The translations under genes were made by a program, and so were the position numbers. A stretch of 64,000 nucleotides of DNA, taken from assembly GCF_902506495.1 (NCBI RefSeq), contig NZ_LR733265.1, positions 1,508,868 through 1,572,867 on the forward strand, written 5' to 3'. Positions 59,208 to 64,000 of this stretch are shown here, one piece after another (positions within the stretch are counted from its first letter, which is position 1; every line of letters begins with the position of its first letter). This DNA is from Pseudomonas sp. 8O (GTDB taxonomy: Bacteria > Pseudomonadota > Gammaproteobacteria > Pseudomonadales > Pseudomonadaceae). The notes beneath the pieces were generated by a model, which saw nothing but the letters and a program-made list of their open reading frames with translations, did no database searches and had not been told where the DNA came from.

Positions 59208-59801
59208 TTACAGGCAGCCCTTGGTCGACGGCATCTGCCCGGCCATGCGCGGATCCAGCTCCACGGCCATGCGCAACGCGCGGCCGAAGGCCTTGAACAC
59301 GGTTTCGATCTGGTGGTGGGTGTTGTGCCCACGCAGGTTGTCGATGTGCAGGCTGACCAGCGCGTGGTTGACGAAGCCCTGGAAGAATTCCTGGAACAGA
59401 TCGACGTCGAAGTTACCGACCACCGCGCGGGTGAACGGCACGTGCATCTGCAGGCCCGGACGACCGGAGAAGTCGATCACCACGCGCGACAGCGCCTCGT
59501 CCAGCGGCACATAGGAATGGCCGTAACGGGTCATCCCTTTCTTGTCACCGATGGCCTTGGTAAAAGCCTGGCCGAGGGTAATGCCGACGTCCTCGACGGT
59601 GTGGTGGTCGTCGATATGCAGATCGCCCTTGCACTCGATATCGAGGTCGATCAGACCATGACGGGCGATCTGGTCGAGCATGTGCTCGAGAAAGGGCACA
59701 CCGATATCGAAGCGCGCCTTGCCGGTGCCATCCAGGTTGATCGAAACCTTGACCTGGGTCTCCAGGGTGTTGCGCTCGACGAATGCCGTACGTTCGGCCA
59801 T
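59208..59801 (-). CDS. hisB: Imidazoleglycerol-phosphate dehydratase
   Basis: Manganese enzyme that dehydrates imidazole glycerol phosphate. 197 residues, monofunctional as usual in Pseudomonas. Metal-binding motifs: FLEHMLDQIARHG, DDHHTVEDVGI and LRGHNTHHQIETVFKAFGRA. The ATG at 59801 has GGAG at spacing six; an in-frame GTG at 59813 is rejected. First gene of hisB-hisH-DUF2164-hisA-hisF. Confidence 0.97.
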   Translation of the reverse strand: MAERTAFVERNTLETQVKVSINLDGTGKARFDIGVPFLEHMLDQIARHGLIDLDIECKGDLHIDDHHTVEDVGITLGQAFTKAIGDKKGMTRYGHSYVPLDEALSRVVIDFSGRPGLQMHVPFTRAVVGNFDVDLFQEFFQGFVNHALVSLHIDNLRGHNTHHQIETVFKAFGRALRMAVELDPRMAGQMPSTKGCL

Positions 59802-59838
59802 CACCAGCTCCACGAATCACTAACGGAAAAAGGCCAGC

Positions 59839-59844
59839 ATTATA
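59839..59844 (-). promoter_or_regulatory. Candidate his promoter (-10 TATAAT)
   Basis: Minus-strand TATAAT 38 bp before the hisB start. The -35 region has no clear match. Confidence 0.5.
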
Positions 59845-59896
59845 GGCGTGCAGGGGCGACAACGGCTACCGGCGATGGTCGAACGGCCAGAAACGA

Positions 59897-59933
59897 AAAA
59901 GCCCGCGCAGGCGACAGGCCTGCGCGGGCTTTT
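59897..59933 (-). terminator. Terminator after the OFA transporter gene
   Basis: Stem GCCCGCGCAGGC / GCCTGCGCGGGC (59901-59929) with a five-base loop, flanked by A and T runs. It lies 15 bp beyond the transporter stop on the minus strand and isolates it from the his operon. Confidence 0.92.
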
Positions 59934-59947
59934 CCACAAGCACGACG

Positions 59948-61606
59948 TTACTGGAACAGCACGACGGTCTTCTGCAGGGTGATCCACACACCCCAGGCCA
60001 GCGGAATACCCACCACCAGCCAGGCGGCGACCGCCACCGGCTTGCTCGACGGGTCAGCCGACCACTCCAGCTCGCTAGCTGCCGGCGCCGACTTCTCGCC
60101 ATGGGCGCGCTCGGCGGCCAGCTCGGCCTCGGTCATGAAGTACTTCGGCGCCACCGGACGCACCAGGGCGTTGCAGATGAAGCCCAGCACCAGCAGGCCG
60201 GCCAGGATATACAGAGTGATGTCGTAGGCCGCAGCCTTCTCCACCCCGATGCTCAGCTGGTACTCGCGCAGGTAGTTGACCAGCACCGGACCGAGCACAC
60301 CTGCCACTGCCCAGGCGGTCAGCAGGCGACCATGAATCGCGCCGACCATCTGCGTGCCGAACAGGTCGGCCAGGTAGGCAGGCACGGTGGCGAAGCCGCC
60401 GCCGTACATCGACAGGATGATGCAGAACGCCAACACGAACAGCGCCAGGCTACCCAGGTGAGCAAGCATCGGCACCGAAGCGTAGAGCGCGAACCCCAGG
60501 CCGAAGAACACGAAGTAGGTGCCCTTGCGCCCGATGAAGTCCGAGCAGGAGGCCCAGAAGAAGCGGCCGCCGATGTTGAACAGACTGAGCAGCCCGGTGA
60601 ACCCGGCGGCAATGGCGGCGATCTCGACCAGCTGCGCGGAACTGAGTTCGTTGAATGCCAGGTCGACACCGATCAGCTTGCCGGCGAAGACTTCCTGCAG
60701 CAAAGGCGAAGCCATGCCGATGATGCCGATACCCGCCGATACGTTCAGGCACAGCACAGCCCAGACCAGCCAGAATTGCGGGGTCTTCCACGCGGTATTT
60801 ACGTGCACATGCCCCTTGGTGATCATCGCGTTGTTGGCCTTGGCCACCGGCGCGGTCCAGCCTGCCGGCTTCCAGCCAGTCGGCGGTACGCGGTAGGACA
60901 GCGCGCCGCCCATCATGAAGATGAAGTAGATCACCGCCATGACCACGAAACTCTGCCAGACACCAACGCCTTCAGCCGAAGCGAAGTGATTCATCAGAAT
61001 CGCCGCCAGCGGCGCACCGACCATCGCACCACCACCGAAGCCCATGATCGCCATGCCGGTCGCCATGCCGCGCTTGTCCGGGAACCACTTGATCAGGGTC
61101 GAAACCGGCGAGATGTAGCCCAGGCCGAGACCGATACCGCCGATTACCCCCGAACCCAGCCATAGCAGCCAGATCTGGTGGGTATAGATACCCAGCGCGG
61201 AAATCAGCAGACCACCGCACCAGCACAGCGCGGAAACCACGCCAGCCTTGCGCGGGCCAGCATGCTCCAGCCAGCCACCCCAGATGGCAGCCGAGCAGCC
61301 GAGGAAAACGAAGAACAGGGTGTAAATCCAGCCGAGCATGGAAATCTGCCAGTCGCAGTTACTGGCGAAGATCTGCTCGAAGAAGCCCATTTCCGGTACG
61401 CAGGCCGTGGCGGCAGTGATGCCGACCGCTTTCGACAGCGGCAACCAGAACACCGAGAAGCCGTAGGCCATACCGATACACAGGTGAATAGCGAGAGCGG
61501 CTGGCGGAACCAGCCAACGGTTGAAACCGGGTCGCGCGATGATGCGCTCTTTGGACAGGAATGCAGGCTTCGCCACATCGTCGTCCAATACAAAGGCGTC
61601 AGTCAT
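59948..61606 (-). CDS. OFA-family major facilitator transporter
   Basis: 552 residues with 12 main helices and the MFS loop signature SDFIGRKGTYF between helices 8 and 9; IWGGWLEHAGPRKAG follows helix 2. Overall pattern fits the oxalate:formate antiporter family (mono- or dicarboxylate exchange). After the last regular helix comes a charged linker and an extra C-terminal helix (WLVVGIPLAWGVWITLQK), which resembles the separate small subunit found beside some OFA transporters. The ATG at 61606 begins MTDAFVLDDD. Substrate unknown. Confidence 0.85.
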   Translation of the reverse strand: MTDAFVLDDDVAKPAFLSKERIIARPGFNRWLVPPAALAIHLCIGMAYGFSVFWLPLSKAVGITAATACVPEMGFFEQIFASNCDWQISMLGWIYTLFFVFLGCSAAIWGGWLEHAGPRKAGVVSALCWCGGLLISALGIYTHQIWLLWLGSGVIGGIGLGLGYISPVSTLIKWFPDKRGMATGMAIMGFGGGAMVGAPLAAILMNHFASAEGVGVWQSFVVMAVIYFIFMMGGALSYRVPPTGWKPAGWTAPVAKANNAMITKGHVHVNTAWKTPQFWLVWAVLCLNVSAGIGIIGMASPLLQEVFAGKLIGVDLAFNELSSAQLVEIAAIAAGFTGLLSLFNIGGRFFWASCSDFIGRKGTYFVFFGLGFALYASVPMLAHLGSLALFVLAFCIILSMYGGGFATVPAYLADLFGTQMVGAIHGRLLTAWAVAGVLGPVLVNYLREYQLSIGVEKAAAYDITLYILAGLLVLGFICNALVRPVAPKYFMTEAELAAERAHGEKSAPAASELEWSADPSSKPVAVAAWLVVGIPLAWGVWITLQKTVVLFQ

Positions 61607-61979
61607 AGAGAGGTCTCTTCTTATGGTTACGAGCAAGCAAGGGCAATCGCATCAACTCGCCGAAGCAAAAGCTTGCGGAGAGTAGCACCAGGGCGCGACA
61701 AATCGCCGCGCAAGAAGTCAATTTTTATCAATTCATGCAGATTTCTTGTTTTTTTCGCAAAAACCCAAAAGGCCTCATCTATTGCGTGATAGATGCTGTC
61801 GATACACCCCGCCTGCTGCACGCCACAGCGCCGGGGAACCGCTCGAACCTATTCCGATCCAAGCTCGAGCCGATCCCTGCTCACCGCCTCAAGCAGGCGC
61901 CTGGACATGACGGCATGACGCTATAATCGGCAGTCGTCTACAAACCGCCATTCCAGCTCTCGAAACCAAGGACCCGTCC
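61607..61979. other. Divergent intergenic region with a palindromic operator candidate
   Basis: 373 bp between the OFA transporter and asmA-like genes without a coding region. CATCTAT and ATAGATG, 7-bp exact inverted arms six bases apart, are at 61776-61795. An AT-rich stretch lies at 61715-61765. A TATAAT precedes the asmA-like gene. Confidence 0.6.
61922..61927 (+). promoter_or_regulatory. Candidate promoter of the asmA-like gene (-10 TATAAT)
   Basis: Perfect TATAAT 53 bp before the start codon. TGGACA is nearby but only 14 bp upstream, so the -35 is unclear. Confidence 0.45.
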
Positions 61980-64000
61980 ATGAAAGCGTTAGGCAAGATC
62001 CTGGGCCTTTTCTTTCTCGGCTTGCTGCTGATCGTAGTGGCGCTGCTGTTCGCCCTGACTCATCTGTTCGACCCCAACGACTACAAGGACGAGATTCGCC
62101 AGATCGCGCGCGACAAGGCCAACCTCGAACTGCAGCTCAGGGGCGACATCGGCTGGAGCCTGTTCCCCTGGCTGGGCCTGGAACTCACCGACGCCACCCT
62201 GGCCAGCGCCGACACCCCGGACAAGCCCTTCGCCGACCTGCGCATGATCGGCCTGTCAGTGCGCGTGATGCCACTGCTGCGCAAGGAAGTGCAGATGAGC
62301 GATATCCGCGTCGACGGCCTCAATCTCAACCTGCAGCGTGACGACAAAGGCCGTGGTAACTGGGAAGGCGTCGGCCGCCCGGCCCAGGCCAGCGCGCCGC
62401 AGCAAGCACCTGGCGAGCTGGCGCCGAGCGACACCACGCCGCCGAGCCAGCCGAGCGACAAACCGGCCGGCCAACCGGTCAAGCTGGATATCGACAGCCT
62501 CACCCTGAGCAACTCGCGCGTTGATTACAGCGACGCGCAGAAGGGTCAGCAATTCACCGTCGAGAACATCGAGCTGAAAACCGGCGCCATCCGCGAAGGC
62601 GCCAGCATCCCGGTCAAACTCAGCGCCTTCTTCGGCACCAATCAGCCGGTGCTGCGCGCACGCAGCGAAGTTGAAGGCCAGCTGCGTTTCGACCGCGCGC
62701 TCAAGCGCTACCAGTTCGAAGATCTGAAACTGGCCGGCGAAGCCTCGGGTGAACCGCTCAAGGGCAAGACCCTCAACTTCTCCGCCCAGGGCCAACTGCT
62801 GGTCGACCTGGCCGCCAACATTGCCGAGTGGAATGGCCTCAAGCTCTCCGCCAACCAGCTGCGCGCCCTCGGCGAAATCAAGGCACGCGAACTGGACAAG
62901 GACGCCAGGATTTCCGGCGGGCTGTCCATCGCCTCGCTCAACCTGCGTGAATTCCTCGACGGCGTCGGCGTCGAACTGCCGGCCATGCAGGCCAGCGATG
63001 CCCTCAGCCAGTTCGAACTGGTCAGCCGCCTGAACGGTTCGGGCAAGGGCATGATGCTCGAAGAGCTCAACCTCAAACTCGACGGCAGCACCTTCAGCGG
63101 CAACCTCGGCGTGAGCGACTTTGCCAAGCAGGCCCTGCGCGCCGATCTCAAGGGCGACAAGCTCGACCTGAACCGCTACCTGCCGCCGAAAACCCAGGAC
63201 AGCGCCGCTGCCGCGCGCAAGGCCGAGGTAAAGGACAGCATCGCCGGCGCCGGCAAGGACGGCACCACCCCACTGCCCAACAAACCCACCCAGCAGGCCT
63301 GGAGCGACGAAAAAGTGCTGCCGGTGGATCAGCTGCGCAAACTCGACCTGCAACTGGCGCTCAGCCTCGCCCAGCTCACCTACGACAAGCATCAGCTCAG
63401 CGACGTCAATCTCAAGGCCAATGGCCGTGGCGGCCTGATCACCCTGCAAGAGGCGCGCGGCAAACTGCAGGGCGGCAGCTTCGTCAGCAGCGGGCGCATC
63501 GACGTGCGCCAGGCCGAGCCGATGCTCAGCGTGGAAAAACGCCTGACCCGCATACCGCTGGAGCCGCTGCTGAAAAAGGACGATCAGCCTTCGCCGATCA
63601 AGGGCCTGCTCGACCTGGATGCCAAATTCAACACCCGCGGCAACAGCCAGAAGGCCTGGGTCGAAGCACTCAACGGTAACGCCAGCTTCGTCCTCAACGA
63701 CGGCGTGCTGGTCGACGCCAACCTAGAACAGCAGTTGTGCCGTGGCATTGCCACCCTCAACCGCAAGACACTGAGCAACCCACCAACCGGCAAGGACACC
63801 CCCTTCCGCGAACTCAAGGGCAGCCTCAGCGTACGCGACGGCGTCGCCCACAACCCGGACCTCAAGGCCCAGGTGCCGGGTCTGGCAGTCAGCGGCAACG
63901 GCGACCTCGACCTGCGCGTGCTCGGCCTCGACTACAAGGTCGGCATCACCCTGGAAGGCGACCAGCGCGAAATGCCGGACCCGGCGTGCCAGGTCAACGA
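61980..64000 (+). CDS. AsmA-family protein (3' truncated)
   Basis: Open from the ATG at 61980 to the window end (673 full codons, no stop). AAGGA precedes the start. One N-terminal helix (about 5-26, LGLFFLGLLLIVVALL) anchors a large periplasmic domain beginning with the AsmA signature DIGWSLFPWLGLELTDATL. It includes a Pro/Gln-rich linker (about 140-160) and a later domain with LPPKTQDSA. AsmA-like proteins are bridge-like lipid-transfer candidates between the membranes. The PAO1 counterpart near hisB (PA5146, from memory) has about 750 residues, so some 75 are missing. Confidence 0.92.
   Translation, partial: MKALGKILGLFFLGLLLIVVALLFALTHLFDPNDYKDEIRQIARDKANLELQLRGDIGWSLFPWLGLELTDATLASADTPDKPFADLRMIGLSVRVMPLLRKEVQMSDIRVDGLNLNLQRDDKGRGNWEGVGRPAQASAPQQAPGELAPSDTTPPSQPSDKPAGQPVKLDIDSLTLSNSRVDYSDAQKGQQFTVENIELKTGAIREGASIPVKLSAFFGTNQPVLRARSEVEGQLRFDRALKRYQFEDLKLAGEASGEPLKGKTLNFSAQGQLLVDLAANIAEWNGLKLSANQLRALGEIKARELDKDARISGGLSIASLNLREFLDGVGVELPAMQASDALSQFELVSRLNGSGKGMMLEELNLKLDGSTFSGNLGVSDFAKQALRADLKGDKLDLNRYLPPKTQDSAAAARKAEVKDSIAGAGKDGTTPLPNKPTQQAWSDEKVLPVDQLRKLDLQLALSLAQLTYDKHQLSDVNLKANGRGGLITLQEARGKLQGGSFVSSGRIDVRQAEPMLSVEKRLTRIPLEPLLKKDDQPSPIKGLLDLDAKFNTRGNSQKAWVEALNGNASFVLNDGVLVDANLEQQLCRGIATLNRKTLSNPPTGKDTPFRELKGSLSVRDGVAHNPDLKAQVPGLAVSGNGDLDLRVLGLDYKVGITLEGDQREMPDPACQVN

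Noticed and set aside
58617..60227. 536-codon open frame opposite hisH, hisB and part of the transporter
   Set aside because: Spans three real genes and a terminator on the other strand; no domain.
61735..61760. T-rich run TTTCTTGTTTTTTTCG as a terminator
   Set aside because: No stable GC stem precedes it on either strand, and it lies upstream of both divergent genes.

Overview
The window is GC-rich chromosomal DNA of a Pseudomonas, most like the P. mendocina / P. oleovorans / P. alcaligenes side of the genus. This rests on the proteins (RppH, PtsP, the long zinc-type GloA, the threonine deaminase, the CtpA/EnvC pair) and on gene order, which follows from memory two blocks of the P. aeruginosa PAO1 map. 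Most of it is core genome. No tRNA, rRNA, complete insertion sequence, prophage or CRISPR array was seen.

Layout. 1-1584: two permeases of a spermidine/putrescine-type ABC importer, the first cut by the window edge. 1707-8902: an AraC/GyrI-type regulator and a two-partner secretion pair, a TpsB pore and a 1459-residue TpsA exoprotein; this is the clearest accessory block. 9150-22555: ilvD, a YfcE-like phosphoesterase, gloA, a YitT protein, folA, glpQ, a DUF2868/DUF3482 pair, a glutamate-receptor-like potassium channel, the tauE-lgt-thyA operon and an NRDE protein. 22634-29222: rppH-ptsP, a HAD phosphatase, a DUF2269 protein, ilvA and rpiA. 29399-32878: a cadA-DUF3703 operon divergent from cadR, then yegP. 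32875-36115: two SdiA-regulated beta-propeller proteins flanking a CarO-like OB-fold protein, then an FAH-family hydrolase. 36196-39001: D-2-hydroxyglutarate dehydrogenase divergent from serA. 39370-46756: small conserved proteins, an AraC regulator and an acylase resembling HacB.

At about 46757-46783 the order jumps from the PA0305-PA0353-like block to the PA5126-PA5146-like block: a sigma-54-driven sRNA (NrsZ homologue), a PA5126-like protein, trmL, secB-grxC-yibN, gpmI, envC-like, ctpA, three tandem periplasmic binding proteins, the hisB-hisH-DUF2164-hisA-hisF cluster, an OFA-family transporter and a truncated asmA-like gene. The two blocks lie on opposite sides of oriC in PAO1, so the simplest reading is an inversion around the origin that separated nrsZ from ntrBC.

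Non-coding DNA is rich in dispersed palindromes. Several short REP-like families recur. A different, larger element occurs four times (35308-35454, 39010-39100 on minus, 39147-39308, 52396-52519): its core is conserved while the paired arms change together, so structure rather than sequence appears to be conserved. This element and the NrsZ locus are the most interesting signals. Locus comparisons with PAO1 are from memory and were not checked by a search.
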